In this document: piece by piece, positions 17,067-25,806 of the stretch | How the letters are laid out: every line of letters starts with the position of its first letter | Position numbering within the stretch: the stretch's first letter is position 1 | NCBI GenBank assembly: GCA_900759665.1 | Contig: CAAEWE010000018.1 | Location: 124,001-188,000 of the forward strand | Reading direction: 5' to 3' | Origin: Lachnospiraceae bacterium | GTDB taxonomy: Bacteria; Bacillota; Clostridia; Lachnospirales; Lachnospiraceae | DNA length: 64,000 nt | Notes under the pieces: model-generated | Told to the model about the DNA's origin: nothing | Databases searched by the model: none | Seen by the model: only the letters and a program-made list of their open reading frames with translations | Made by a program: the position numbers and the translations under genes

Positions 17067-18215
17067 CTAAATTCCAAAGATTGCCATAAACACACCGGCT
17101 GCCACAGCAGTACCGATAACTCCGGCAACGTTTGGTCCCATTGCATGCATCAGCAGGAAGTTTGTAGGATCTGCTTCTGCTCCAACCTTCTGGGATACAC
17201 GAGCCGCCATTGGAACGGCAGATACACCGGCAGAACCAATCAAAGGATTGACCTTGCCCTTTGTGACGAAGCACATCAGTTTTCCGAATAATACACCGGA
17301 AGCGGTACCGATTGCAAAAGCAATCAGACCAAGACCAACGATCTTTAAGGTACTAAGTCTTAAGAATGCCTCAGCAGATGTGGATGCACCAACGGAAGTA
17401 CCAAGCAGAATAACAACGATGTACATTAATGCATTGGATGCTGTCTCTGTCAGCTGTTTTACTACGCCGGACTCCTTGAACAGGTTACCAAGCATCAGCA
17501 TACCTACCAGAGGTGCTGTTGTCGGCAGAAGCAGACATACAACGATCGTTACGATAATAGGGAAAAGAATCTTCTCCAGCTTGGATACAGGACGAAGCTG
17601 TTCCATTTTGATCTTTCGCTCTTTTTCTGTGGTAAAGAGCTTCATGATCGGTGGCTGGATGATCGGTACCAGTGACATATAAGAATATGCCGCCACGGCG
17701 ATCGGTCCCATATACTCCGTCTGCTTTAACTTACCACAGAGGAAAATAGAAGTAGGACCATCGGCACCACCAATGATTGAGATAGCGGCTGCTGCCTTAT
17801 CGTTGAATCCCCAGAGGATTGCAATAAGATAAGCGGAAAAGATACCGAACTGAGCAGCAGCACCCAGCAAAAAGCTCATTGGATTCGCGATCAGCGGACC
17901 GAAATCCGTCATAGCACCGACTCCAAGGAAGATCAGTGACGGCAGGATACTCCACTCATCGAGAATATAAAAATAATGTAACAATCCACCAACGCCATTG
18001 GAGGTGTCCTCCGGATTGGCCATGATGTCCGGATATATATTTACCAGGATCATACCAAAGGCAATCGGAACCAGCAACAATGGCTCATACTCTTTTTTGA
18101 TCGCTAAATAGAGAAAGACACAGCCTACCAGGATCATCAGGTAGTTACCCGGAGTCAGCGTGGTGAACGCTGTCTGGCCGGCCAGATTCTCAAGCGTTGA
18201 GATAATATAATCCAA
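17067..18215 (-). CDS. Sodium-translocating decarboxylase beta subunit (OadB/MmdB)
   Basis: The membrane subunit decarboxylates carboxybiotin and exports Na+. The 382-residue protein has about ten hydrophobic segments and the family signatures: ILGVGAMTDFGPLIANP-type region (seen as FLGVGAMTDFGPL), the buried GGADGPTSIF loop with its Asp, and GSAGVSAVPMAARVSQ near the C terminus. Its GGADGPT loop is the known Na+/H+ site in the family. Length is typical. It lies between the biotin carrier (19 nt gap) and the alpha-like subunit (15 nt gap), consistent with one complex. Confidence 0.95.
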   Translation of the reverse strand: MDYIISTLENLAGQTAFTTLTPGNYLMILVGCVFLYLAIKKEYEPLLLVPIAFGMILVNIYPDIMANPEDTSNGVGGLLHYFYILDEWSILPSLIFLGVGAMTDFGPLIANPMSFLLGAAAQFGIFSAYLIAILWGFNDKAAAAISIIGGADGPTSIFLCGKLKQTEYMGPIAVAAYSYMSLVPIIQPPIMKLFTTEKERKIKMEQLRPVSKLEKILFPIIVTIVVCLLLPTTAPLVGMLMLGNLFKESGVVKQLTETASNALMYIVVILLGTSVGASTSAEAFLRLSTLKIVGLGLIAFAIGTASGVLFGKLMCFVTKGKVNPLIGSAGVSAVPMAARVSQKVGAEADPTNFLLMHAMGPNVAGVIGTAVAAGVFMAIFGI

Positions 18216-18233
18216 AGTTATTCCCTCCTAAAA

Positions 18234-18596
18234 TTAGTTCAGTGTTGCAAGTACAGCACCAGCTTCAACAGAATCTCCGGCAGCAACATCGATGCTTGCT
18301 ACAGTACCGTCCTCAGGTGCAACAACCTCGTTCTCCATCTTCATAGCCTCAAGAATAAGGATCACATCACCCTTCTTCACTGCCTGTCCGACAGATGCCT
18401 TTACAGAAAGGATCTTACCCGGCATTGGTGCGTTTACCTTAATAGCACCGGCACCTGCTGCCTTTGGTGCTACAGGCTTCGCTGCCTTAGGAGCAGCCTT
18501 TGGTGCACTTGCTGCCACAGGAGCTGCAGAGCCTGTTCCCTCTTCTACAGTTACGTCATAAACAGTTCCATTTACTGTAATTGTATAATTTTTCAT
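18234..18596 (-). CDS. Biotin carboxyl carrier protein of the decarboxylase complex
   Basis: A 120-residue protein with a short N-terminal beta part, an Ala/Pro/Lys-rich flexible linker (residues about 22-50) and a C-terminal biotinyl domain with the motif EAMKMEN, biotin on Lys86. This is the layout of MmdC/GcdC carrier subunits. Because neither carboxyltransferase in the operon has its own biotin domain, this protein probably shuttles CO2 from both to the OadB-like pump. Confidence 0.94.
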   Translation of the reverse strand: MKNYTITVNGTVYDVTVEEGTGSAAPVAASAPKAAPKAAKPVAPKAAGAGAIKVNAPMPGKILSVKASVGQAVKKGDVILILEAMKMENEVVAPEDGTVASIDVAAGDSVEAGAVLATLN

Positions 18597-18645
18597 GATA
18601 ATCCTCCATATAATAAATTGTATTCAATCGTTTATTTGATGCCTA

Positions 18646-19368
18646 TTATCGACGGATAATAGAACGAACAACAAGTCCGTCTGCACTTTCTGTTTCAGAA
18701 GCAGCGGCGATGGCTGCCGTGATCACGGCAACTAATTCCAGGTCATCCACCAGGTTCTCAGGCTCGGAAGCAGCCGGTGCAGTTGGTGCAGCTGCTGCCA
18801 CAGGAGTCTTGTCCGCTTTTCCTTTGCCAATGAGACCAATGAATTTGAAGCAGCTGATCAGGAGACTGATAAAGATCAGTACCAGGAATACGATAGACAT
18901 ACTCATGATCGTATTCAGACCTGCCTTCTGCATTTTCTGACCCAGAGTTTTATATTCATCAAACTTAAATGAATAGTTTCCACTGTCGTCTGTCTGGATC
19001 TGACCGTCCTTGTCGAAGGTCAGACTTGCAAGAACCTTGTCTCCGCTCTCACAGAGGATTGTCTCTGTAACGGTAGCGGAATCTGTTGTGATCGTAAACT
19101 CTGTTTTTAATTTTTTCTTTAATCCCTTATACTGTGCTTTCTGCTTTGCATAAAGCTGATACTGTGCAAGGGTTGTATCATCCATCTGATCCTTATAGGT
19201 GGAAATGGTTCCCTCAAAATCTGCAGCAAACCAGTTTGTCAGGAAACTGTCTGTCTGCTGTTCCAGAGTTTTCTTGTCAAAGTTTTCATTTCCACGGACT
19301 AAAGAACAGCCGGATACCATCAATACACAGGATAAAACACAGAAAAATAATAATAATTTTCTTTTCAT
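18646..19368 (-). CDS. OadG-like gamma/delta subunit fused to an extracytoplasmic lipoprotein domain
   Basis: The 240-residue protein starts with a lipoprotein signal (FFCVLSCVLMVSGC, lipidated Cys21). About 120 residues of soluble, DUF3887-like sequence follow (TDSFLTNWFAADF, a YKGLKKKL segment and beta-rich parts). Next come one membrane helix (about residues 153-177) and an Ala/Pro-rich cytoplasmic tail ending in a helix ELVAVITAAIAAASE, the part typical of OadG-family subunits, which assemble the pump. Plain OadG proteins are about 80-120 residues and lack the lipoprotein part. The position in the operon supports the subunit call; the outer domain's function is unknown. Confidence 0.82.
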   Translation of the reverse strand: MKRKLLLFFCVLSCVLMVSGCSLVRGNENFDKKTLEQQTDSFLTNWFAADFEGTISTYKDQMDDTTLAQYQLYAKQKAQYKGLKKKLKTEFTITTDSATVTETILCESGDKVLASLTFDKDGQIQTDDSGNYSFKFDEYKTLGQKMQKAGLNTIMSMSIVFLVLIFISLLISCFKFIGLIGKGKADKTPVAAAAPTAPAASEPENLVDDLELVAVITAAIAAASETESADGLVVRSIIRR

Positions 19369-19383
19369 AAATGCCTCTCCTTC

Positions 19384-20817
19384 TTAGATGGTTCCATGCT
19401 TCTTGCCGATAGGATACTCACTTTTTGTGAACAGAAGCTCAAATGCGAAAATTAACTGTTTTCTGGCTGCCTCAGGGCTGATGATGGAATCAATGTAACC
19501 TCTGGCTGCAGCAGCCTCTGTGCCGGACTGTGCGGCAAACTCAGCAGCTTTCGCAGAAAGATCAGCATCCTTATCATCGGCATACATGATCTTGGCAGCA
19601 ACCTGGGCATCCATCATGCCAATCTTTGCATCAGGAAGGGCAAATACCATATCTGCACCGATGTGCTTGGAGTTCATGGTTATGTATGCACTTCCGTAAG
19701 CATTTCCTGTGATCAGATTTACCTTAGGAACATCTGCCTCAGCAAATGCAGCAGTAAGGGCAGCAGCCTTGGAAGCGATGGTCTTCTCCTCTTCTACTGT
19801 AGTAGCAAATCCTTCTACATTGGTCAGGGTCAGAACCGGAATATTAAATGCATCACATGTCTTGATAAAGGAAGCCGCTTTGTCACATCCGTCAGATGTC
19901 AGGCGGGCTTCAAAACTCTCCTGCTCACTTCCGTCCTCGCCGTAAACAGCGGTTCTGTTGGCAACGCAGCCTACGGTCATACCGTCAAGACTGATAAAGC
20001 CTGTAACCATTTCTTTTGCGAAATCCTTCTTTAACTCAAGGAAGAAGTTATTGTCGCCCAGATCTTCCAGTGCGGCAGCAGGATCCTTGATCTCAGCGGC
20101 AAAATCAGGAACCAGACGATTCAGATCATCCAGGCACTCCTCCATACCACCGATCTCGTTGTTGTTCTCCGGGAGAATACTTACGAGGTTGCGTACATTT
20201 TCAAATACCTCAGCCTCTCCGTCGCAGATCATATCTACAACAGATGCACTCTTCTGAAAATCAGCAGATGCAGTATCCAGCTTATCGGTATAATTGCCCT
20301 CCAGTGTGTTTGGAGAGTTTACGAAAAGCTTACCGTTGTTCTGCTCCATAAAGGTAAAATCGCTCATTGCAGCCATAACAGCAACACCACCACCACAGTT
20401 ACCAAAGATGGCACTGATCTGTGGGATCACGCCGGAAGCCTTTGCTTTCATCTTGTAGATCTGACCAAATCCTGCAAGGGCATCTGTGGACTCCTGAAGA
20501 CGCATTCCTGCACAGTCGATCAGACCGATCACAGGTACTCCTGTCTTCATTGCAAGCTCATAGATGTGTGCGATCTTCTTTGCATGCATCTCTCCGATCG
20601 TACCATTCAGTGCAGATGCGTCCTGACTGTATACATAGACAGGATTGTTCTGGATCAGTCCATATCCGGTGATAACACCATCTGCCGGTACGGATTTCTC
20701 CTGCATGTTGAAATCTGTGCTTCTTTTGGTAATTCCGGCACCGAGTTCAACAAAACTATTCTCGTCAACTAAAGACGCAATACGGTCTTTCGCAGACATA
20801 GTGTTTGAGTTACTCAT
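19384..20817 (-). CDS. Acyl-CoA carboxyltransferase subunit (MmdA-like)
   Basis: The 477-residue protein has the two crotonase-like carboxyltransferase halves of MmdA/PccB enzymes, which move CO2 between an acyl-CoA and biotin. Visible features are DGVITGYGLIQNNPVYVYSQD, the oxyanion glycines of FGNCGGGVAVMAAMSDF, and a second set in ITGNAYGSAYITMNSK with FALPDAKIGMM. Substrate could be methylmalonyl-, malonyl- or glutaconyl-CoA; sequence alone does not decide. It is the first gene of the sodium-pump operon, so the operon contains two different carboxyltransferases. Confidence 0.88.
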   Translation of the reverse strand: MSNSNTMSAKDRIASLVDENSFVELGAGITKRSTDFNMQEKSVPADGVITGYGLIQNNPVYVYSQDASALNGTIGEMHAKKIAHIYELAMKTGVPVIGLIDCAGMRLQESTDALAGFGQIYKMKAKASGVIPQISAIFGNCGGGVAVMAAMSDFTFMEQNNGKLFVNSPNTLEGNYTDKLDTASADFQKSASVVDMICDGEAEVFENVRNLVSILPENNNEIGGMEECLDDLNRLVPDFAAEIKDPAAALEDLGDNNFFLELKKDFAKEMVTGFISLDGMTVGCVANRTAVYGEDGSEQESFEARLTSDGCDKAASFIKTCDAFNIPVLTLTNVEGFATTVEEEKTIASKAAALTAAFAEADVPKVNLITGNAYGSAYITMNSKHIGADMVFALPDAKIGMMDAQVAAKIMYADDKDADLSAKAAEFAAQSGTEAAAARGYIDSIISPEAARKQLIFAFELLFTKSEYPIGKKHGTI

Positions 20818-20999
20818 GTTTTGACCTCCTATATAGTAGTAATAATAATAACAAATTTACACCAAGTATAAGTGTATCTCTTTTGGGCAAAAATGGCAAC
20901 CGTTTTTTCGCCATTTTTTTTGTTCCGGAAAGAAAAAAGAATGATTCTTCCGTTTCTTCATATAATTAGTTAATCCTATATGAAATACAGGGGAATATC
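20818..20999. promoter_or_regulatory. Divergent promoter region with A/T-flanked hairpin
   Basis: On the - strand, TTGCCA and TACACT are spaced 17 bp apart and probably start the decarboxylase operon. A hairpin AAATGGC/GCCATTT with long flanking A and T runs (20889-20921) overlaps this -35 box and looks like a terminator on the + strand. No gene ends nearby on that strand, so its purpose is unclear. Confidence 0.45.
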
Positions 21000-22256
21000 A
21001 TGCAAAAAATCATTAGTTTTCTTTTGCTTGTCTTTTGTCTTTTCCTTTTGGCACAACCATTAAAGAAACATATGGAAATACGGGAAAAAGCTTTTTGGGA
21101 GCCATCCCAAAAGCCTGCAGAGTCCATGGTACCGGTTGTCCGTATGACGGCATCAGAGCTTGGTTCCCGTGTGGCTGCCTCTACCCCGTCATCTCTTTAT
21201 GCAAAGGCATATTGCGTGATGGATACAGAATCCGGAAGATTTCTGCTCTCCCAAAATGAGAATGAAAAAATGCCAATGGCAAGCACCACCAAGATCATGA
21301 CCTGCATTCTGGCACTGGAATCCGGCCGTCTGGATGAAATGGTGACAGTATCTGCTTATGCGGCATCCATGCCGGATGTCCAGTTAAATATCCGGGAAGG
21401 GGAAAAATATCGTCTGGGGGATCTGTTATATTCCCTGATGTTAGAATCCCATAACGATACTGCCGTTGCCATCGCGGAACACTTGGGAGGTTCCGTGGAG
21501 GGCTTTGCTGATCTGATGAACCAAAAGGCAGAGGAAATCGGCTGTGTCTCTACGCATTTTGTCACGCCAAATGGTCTGGATGATCCGGAACATTATACTA
21601 CAGCAAAAGAGCTCTGCATGATCGCAGCTTATGCGATTCAAAATAAAGAATTTCAAAAGGTGATCCGGACGATGCAGTATCAGTTTCAGGATGCGTCAGG
21701 ACAACGCAGCTTTCAGGTGTCTAATCATGATGCCTTTCTTGGCATGTATCAAGGGGCTCTGGGAATCAAAACCGGTTTTACCGGGAATGCGGGTTACTGC
21801 TTCTGCGGTGCCGCCACCAAAAATAACCGTACGCTGGTCTCTGCTGTTCTTGCCTGCGGATGGCCGCCTCATAAGACATATAAATGGTCTGATACTACAA
21901 AGCTTATGGATTACGGTTTTGAAGGCTTTCAGAGCTGTGAGATCCCGGTAGACCAGAATACATGGAAACTGCCTGTGGAAAATGGTCAGGATCACGGTGT
22001 TACGGTTTCTATGCCAAAAGAAGATACGGACAGCCTGCAGATGCCCCTCCGGGTAGACGACGTCGTGGAAATCCGGACGTCTCTGCCGGAGAAGCTGACT
22101 GCACCTGTCCGCAGCGGGGATATCGTGGGGAGTCAGGAAATCCTGCTGAATGGAGAGGTCTTAACAACGTCTTCTATTTATACAGAACAGGATGTTGCCG
22201 CCAGGGATTTCCCCTATGTGTTAAAACATCTATTTCGGAATTATGTGTTTTCGTGA
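21000..22256 (+). CDS. D-alanyl-D-alanine carboxypeptidase (PBP5/DacF family), copy 2
   Basis: A 418-residue secreted or membrane-anchored enzyme that trims peptidoglycan stem peptides. The N-terminal hydrophobic stretch (IISFLLLVFCLFLLA) is a signal peptide or anchor. The motifs are Ser95-Thr-Thr-Lys98 (MASTTKIM), SHN in LESHNDTAVA and KTG in GIKTGFTG, followed by the C-terminal beta domain. It is clearly related to, but diverged from, the copy at 11.4 kb, most strikingly in SHN replacing SAN. The ATG follows AGGGGAAT closely. Confidence 0.92.
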   Translation: MQKIISFLLLVFCLFLLAQPLKKHMEIREKAFWEPSQKPAESMVPVVRMTASELGSRVAASTPSSLYAKAYCVMDTESGRFLLSQNENEKMPMASTTKIMTCILALESGRLDEMVTVSAYAASMPDVQLNIREGEKYRLGDLLYSLMLESHNDTAVAIAEHLGGSVEGFADLMNQKAEEIGCVSTHFVTPNGLDDPEHYTTAKELCMIAAYAIQNKEFQKVIRTMQYQFQDASGQRSFQVSNHDAFLGMYQGALGIKTGFTGNAGYCFCGAATKNNRTLVSAVLACGWPPHKTYKWSDTTKLMDYGFEGFQSCEIPVDQNTWKLPVENGQDHGVTVSMPKEDTDSLQMPLRVDDVVEIRTSLPEKLTAPVRSGDIVGSQEILLNGEVLTTSSIYTEQDVAARDFPYVLKHLFRNYVFS

Positions 22257-22270
22257 GGTATTACGACAGA

Positions 22271-22408
22271 TTATTTACTGCTGCCGCTCTTTGCTTCGTT
22301 GCCGGCTTCTGTGTCAGAGACAGAGCCTCCGTTGGAAAACTGGAAACTAAAGATTGTTACCCCTAAGATCACGACACCTACAATAGCTAAAATGATAGTT
22401 GTACTCAT
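22271..22408 (-). CDS. Small single-pass membrane protein, unknown function
   Basis: A 45-residue protein with one N-terminal membrane helix (TTIILAIVGVVILGVTIFSF) and a polar, Ser/Gly/Glu-rich tail. It has an AAGGAG ribosome binding site well placed before its ATG, which is the main reason to call it real. It sits convergent with the carboxypeptidase gene, 14 nt away. I do not recognise the family. Confidence 0.6.
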   Translation of the reverse strand: MSTTIILAIVGVVILGVTIFSFQFSNGGSVSDTEAGNEAKSGSSK

Positions 22409-22471
22409 AATAAACTCCTTTTCTTTTCTGCACATAACGTGCCAATATTCATTTTTCAAGTTACGTGAATG

Positions 22472-22515
22472 AAAGGTACACAAAAGAAACCTGTCTTGAC
22501 AGGCAGGGTACCTTT
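22472..22515 (-). terminator. Compound hairpin at the end of the 22514-22942 gene
   Basis: AAAGGTAC pairs with GTACCTTT on the outside and CCTGTC with GACAGG inside; read on the - strand the inner stem is followed by TTTCTTTT. The loop of two bases is very tight, so confidence is moderate. Confidence 0.5.
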
Positions 22516-22942
22516 AGAAAGAAAACGAGTTTTTTTCACCATCCTTGTCATGGATAAACCGTATGATCCGGGCGAGATGATGTGTCGTAGATTTATAGAA
22601 TGCCGGTTCGTAGCTTCTCAGGGCAAAAAAGACACAGAAACAGAATATGATCGCCGTATATAACAGTAGTAAAAGCTGCTGCTGCCGTCCATCCTGACGG
22701 AAGGATACCGGACGTGACGATTCAAGCTTCGGCTGCAGTATGCGGATGCCTAACTGCTCCGGACTGCAAAGATCCGGCGATTCTGTCTGTATGGAAGAAA
22801 GAGTGGAAAGCAGGCTTTCCTGACGGAAATGATCCGTGGTGTCCATCTGGGAGATTCTTGTAACATCCGTAGCAATTCCTGAAATAAGCACAAAAAAGAG
22901 CATGACAACGATCAGCCAGTGCTGTTTTCGCAATTTTTTCAT
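22514..22942 (-). CDS. Small membrane protein with two membrane segments, unknown function
   Basis: A 142-residue protein with a basic start (MKKLRKQHW), a membrane helix at about residues 10-25, a polar outer part of some 65 residues and a second helix near residues 91-108, then a basic cytoplasmic tail. It has a strong GGAGGGG ribosome binding site. I recognise no family. Its neighbours are envelope enzymes (a D,D-carboxypeptidase and PlsC), which says little more than a membrane location. Confidence 0.65.
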   Translation of the reverse strand: MKKLRKQHWLIVVMLFFVLISGIATDVTRISQMDTTDHFRQESLLSTLSSIQTESPDLCSPEQLGIRILQPKLESSRPVSFRQDGRQQQLLLLLYTAIIFCFCVFFALRSYEPAFYKSTTHHLARIIRFIHDKDGEKNSFSF

Positions 22943-23049
22943 GGGACACCCCTCCTTTCCTATGTTAGAATTGTATCACTATACGTATATAAATGCTGCC
23001 TGCTTTTGACCCTTGCATCATAATATATGTAGGAGATACCGGTTCATGC

Positions 23050-23790
23050 TTAACAACGTACTGCCTGTTCCGGCATATTGCGCTCTCCCAGCTTTACTGC
23101 CTTACATACTCTGCGGTAAACCTCATCGCAGACCTCCACAGACTTTAGATCCTTGTAATCCTCATAATAGAGAGGTTTCAGAAAATAAATCTGTGTGCGA
23201 ACCCGGCGCAGAGAATTGAGGTCATATACTTTCCAGGAATCCACCAGAGCCACCGGGACAACGGGAACCTTTGCCTTCATGGCACTTTTGAAGGCACCGG
23301 GTTTAAAAGGATCCACATGATTGCCATTGCGATGCTTATACCCTCCTGACGGAAAGATAATGAACTTCCGCCCCTGTGCCGTTTCTGCGGAAACCTCCTG
23401 AATGATCCTGGCAGCCTGACGGATATCATGGAGCTTGATGCGCTTTCCTTTCACCAGATCAATAAACTGGCTGACTAACGGCATATGGGATCTGGCATCA
23501 TCCATCACAACGGAGCAAGGTAGCGGATGACCGTACATGATCCCCAGAGCGTCGTATTTACCCTGATGGTTGGGAAACATCACATAGCCTCCCTGGGATG
23601 GCAGATTCTCACGGCCATACACAGAGGTGGAGATCCGGGCGGTTTTCATCATCTGATGGATCATTTTCAGATCATACTGATATCGGAACTCCTCGGAATA
23701 CTTCCGGTCTCTTGCGGCATAATAACCTGCCTGGGGGATCATCCAGGCTCTATGTATATTTCTGATCAACACATAAACAAAACGAAGCAA
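23050..23790 (-). CDS. 1-acyl-sn-glycerol-3-phosphate acyltransferase family protein (PlsC-like)
   Basis: The family adds the second acyl chain in phospholipid synthesis at the inner membrane face. The 246-residue protein has the catalytic HX4D motif as NHQGKYD and a glycerol-phosphate region. The usual FPEGT motif reads FPSGGY here, a clear departure. It starts with TTG at 23790, with GAGGAAG five bases upstream. Because of the altered motif its exact acyl acceptor is uncertain; the family assignment is sound. Confidence 0.82.
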   Translation of the reverse strand: MLRFVYVLIRNIHRAWMIPQAGYYAARDRKYSEEFRYQYDLKMIHQMMKTARISTSVYGRENLPSQGGYVMFPNHQGKYDALGIMYGHPLPCSVVMDDARSHMPLVSQFIDLVKGKRIKLHDIRQAARIIQEVSAETAQGRKFIIFPSGGYKHRNGNHVDPFKPGAFKSAMKAKVPVVPVALVDSWKVYDLNSLRRVRTQIYFLKPLYYEDYKDLKSVEVCDEVYRRVCKAVKLGERNMPEQAVRC

Positions 23791-23877
23791 CTTTTCTTCC
23801 TCATTTCTTATGACGATATTTCGTCGTTCATTTCTCCTAATAGATAATGTACCATATTAACTTTTTTTTGGCAACTG

Positions 23878-23906
23878 TTGCAAAAGGAAGACAGTACATA
23901 TAAAAT
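23878..23906 (+). promoter_or_regulatory. Promoter of rqcH
   Basis: TTGCAA and TAAAAT are spaced 17 bp apart, about 40 bp upstream of the ATG. Confidence 0.6.
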
Positions 23907-23944
23907 GGAGCAAGAGAAAATGTGATAAAGGGGATGAGGAAGTT

Positions 23945-25735
23945 ATGGCATTAGATGGAATGGTAATTGCAAATATCGTATATGAACTGGAGCGGGATCT
24001 GGCGGGAGGCCGGATTGCCAAGATCGCGCAGCCGGAGAAGGATGAACTGCTTCTGACGATCAAGCAGAGCAGAACCGGGGAGGACGGAAAGGCTGTCCGC
24101 AGTCAGAAAAGGCTGGTGCTTTCCGTGAATCCAAGTCTCCCACTGATCTATGAAACGGAGGAAACCAAGAACTCTCCTATGACGGCACCAACCTTTTGTA
24201 TGGTACTCCGGAAGCATCTGTCCAACAGCCGGATCCTTTCTGTACGGCAGATCGGTCTGGAACGTGTGCTTTGCTTTGAACTGGAGCATCTGAATGAGAT
24301 GGGCGATCTGTGTCATAAAAAATTATATATTGAGCTGATGGGTAAGCACAGCAATATCATCTTCTGTCAGGAGGACGATGTGATCATTGACAGCATTAAA
24401 CGGGTCTCAGCTCTGGTGAGCTCTGTGCGTGAGGTGCTGCCGGGCAGGACATATTTTATACCGAATACACAGGAAAAGCTGGATCCCTTTACGGTAAACT
24501 GCGAGGAGTTTACGGAAAAAATCCTAACAAAACCCATGCCCCCGGCAAAGGCACTGTATACTTCCCTGACCGGTTTCAGTCCGGTGATGGCAAATGAACT
24601 TTTATACCGGGCAAGTCTGCAGGATGCCTCCTCCACCAGTGAGCTTTCAGATATGGAACGGCTTCACCTGTTCCGTAATTTTGATCGTCTCCGGGAGGAG
24701 TTACTCTCCCACTCCTTCGCTCCGACGCTGATCAAACGGGGGCAGGAGCCGGTGGAGTTTGCGGCATTTCTTCTGACCTCCTATGAGAGGGACGAGACCT
24801 GCCAGAGTATTTCCTATGACAGCATCAGCCGTCTGTTGTATGATTTTTATGCACAGAAGGAGCTGTATTCCCGGATCCATCAGAAATCCTTTGAGCTTCG
24901 CCGTGTCACCAATACGGCACTGGAACGCTGCCGCAAGAAATATGAGCTTCAGGTAAAACAGCTCCGTGACACGAAAAAGCGTGATAAATACAAGGTGTAC
25001 GGTGACCTTTTAACAACCTATGGCTATAGTCTGTCGGGCGGCGAGAAAAGCTTTACTTGTGAGAATTATTATGATGAGGGTAAGGAGATCACAATTCCAT
25101 TGGATGAGACGAAATCTGCCATGGAAAATGCCAAGCGGTATTTTGATAAATATGCCAAGTTAAAAAGAACCTTCGAGGCATTGACGGTCCAGTTGGAGGA
25201 AACGAGACAGGAAATTGAGCATCTGGAGTCGGTGAGCAATGCACTGGATATTGCCCGTCAGGAGGAGGATCTGACCTTGATCCGTCAGGAGCTTTCTGAG
25301 TGCGGTTATGTAAAGAAGCATGCACAGCCCCGCAATAGTAAGGGTCGTGTCAAGGTAAAAAGCAAGCCGTTTCATTATATTTCCTCGGATGGATTTCATA
25401 TGTATGTGGGAAAGAATAACTATCAGAATGATGAACTCACCTTCCACTTTGCCAATGGCGGTGACTGGTGGTTTCATGCGAAGGGGACAGCCGGTTCCCA
25501 TGTGATCGTAAAGACTGAGGGAAAGGAGCTGCCAGACAGCACCTTTGAGGAGGCAGCTGCTCTGGCAGGCTGGTATTCCAAGGCGAAGGATCAGGCAAAG
25601 GCAGAGATTGACTATATCCAGAGGAAGCACATCAAAAAGCCAAACGGAAGCAAGCCGGGCTTTGTCGTATATTATACCAATTATTCCATGACCATCGTGC
25701 CGGATATTTCCGGTCTTAAGGAAGTAGAGGATTAG
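23945..25735 (+). CDS. rqcH: RqcH (NFACT-family ribosome quality control factor)
   Basis: RqcH binds stalled 50S subunits and adds alanine tails that mark the nascent chain for degradation; older annotations call it a fibronectin-binding protein. The 596-residue protein has the NFACT-N domain (DGMVIANIVYELERDLAGG at the start), a helix-hairpin and a long coiled coil (about residues 300-440), and the C-terminal NFACT-R RNA-binding domain with YVGKNNYQNDELTF and the WWFHAKGTAGSHVI motif. Length and order match the family. Good GAGGAAG ribosome binding site. Confidence 0.94.
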   Translation: MALDGMVIANIVYELERDLAGGRIAKIAQPEKDELLLTIKQSRTGEDGKAVRSQKRLVLSVNPSLPLIYETEETKNSPMTAPTFCMVLRKHLSNSRILSVRQIGLERVLCFELEHLNEMGDLCHKKLYIELMGKHSNIIFCQEDDVIIDSIKRVSALVSSVREVLPGRTYFIPNTQEKLDPFTVNCEEFTEKILTKPMPPAKALYTSLTGFSPVMANELLYRASLQDASSTSELSDMERLHLFRNFDRLREELLSHSFAPTLIKRGQEPVEFAAFLLTSYERDETCQSISYDSISRLLYDFYAQKELYSRIHQKSFELRRVTNTALERCRKKYELQVKQLRDTKKRDKYKVYGDLLTTYGYSLSGGEKSFTCENYYDEGKEITIPLDETKSAMENAKRYFDKYAKLKRTFEALTVQLEETRQEIEHLESVSNALDIARQEEDLTLIRQELSECGYVKKHAQPRNSKGRVKVKSKPFHYISSDGFHMYVGKNNYQNDELTFHFANGGDWWFHAKGTAGSHVIVKTEGKELPDSTFEEAAALAGWYSKAKDQAKAEIDYIQRKHIKKPNGSKPGFVVYYTNYSMTIVPDISGLKEVED

Positions 25736-25806
25736 AGATAAAATACTTATAAATTATTGCCCGTGCAACCGATAGTTGCGGACCGAGAAAGGAATGGAAA
25801 ATTATT

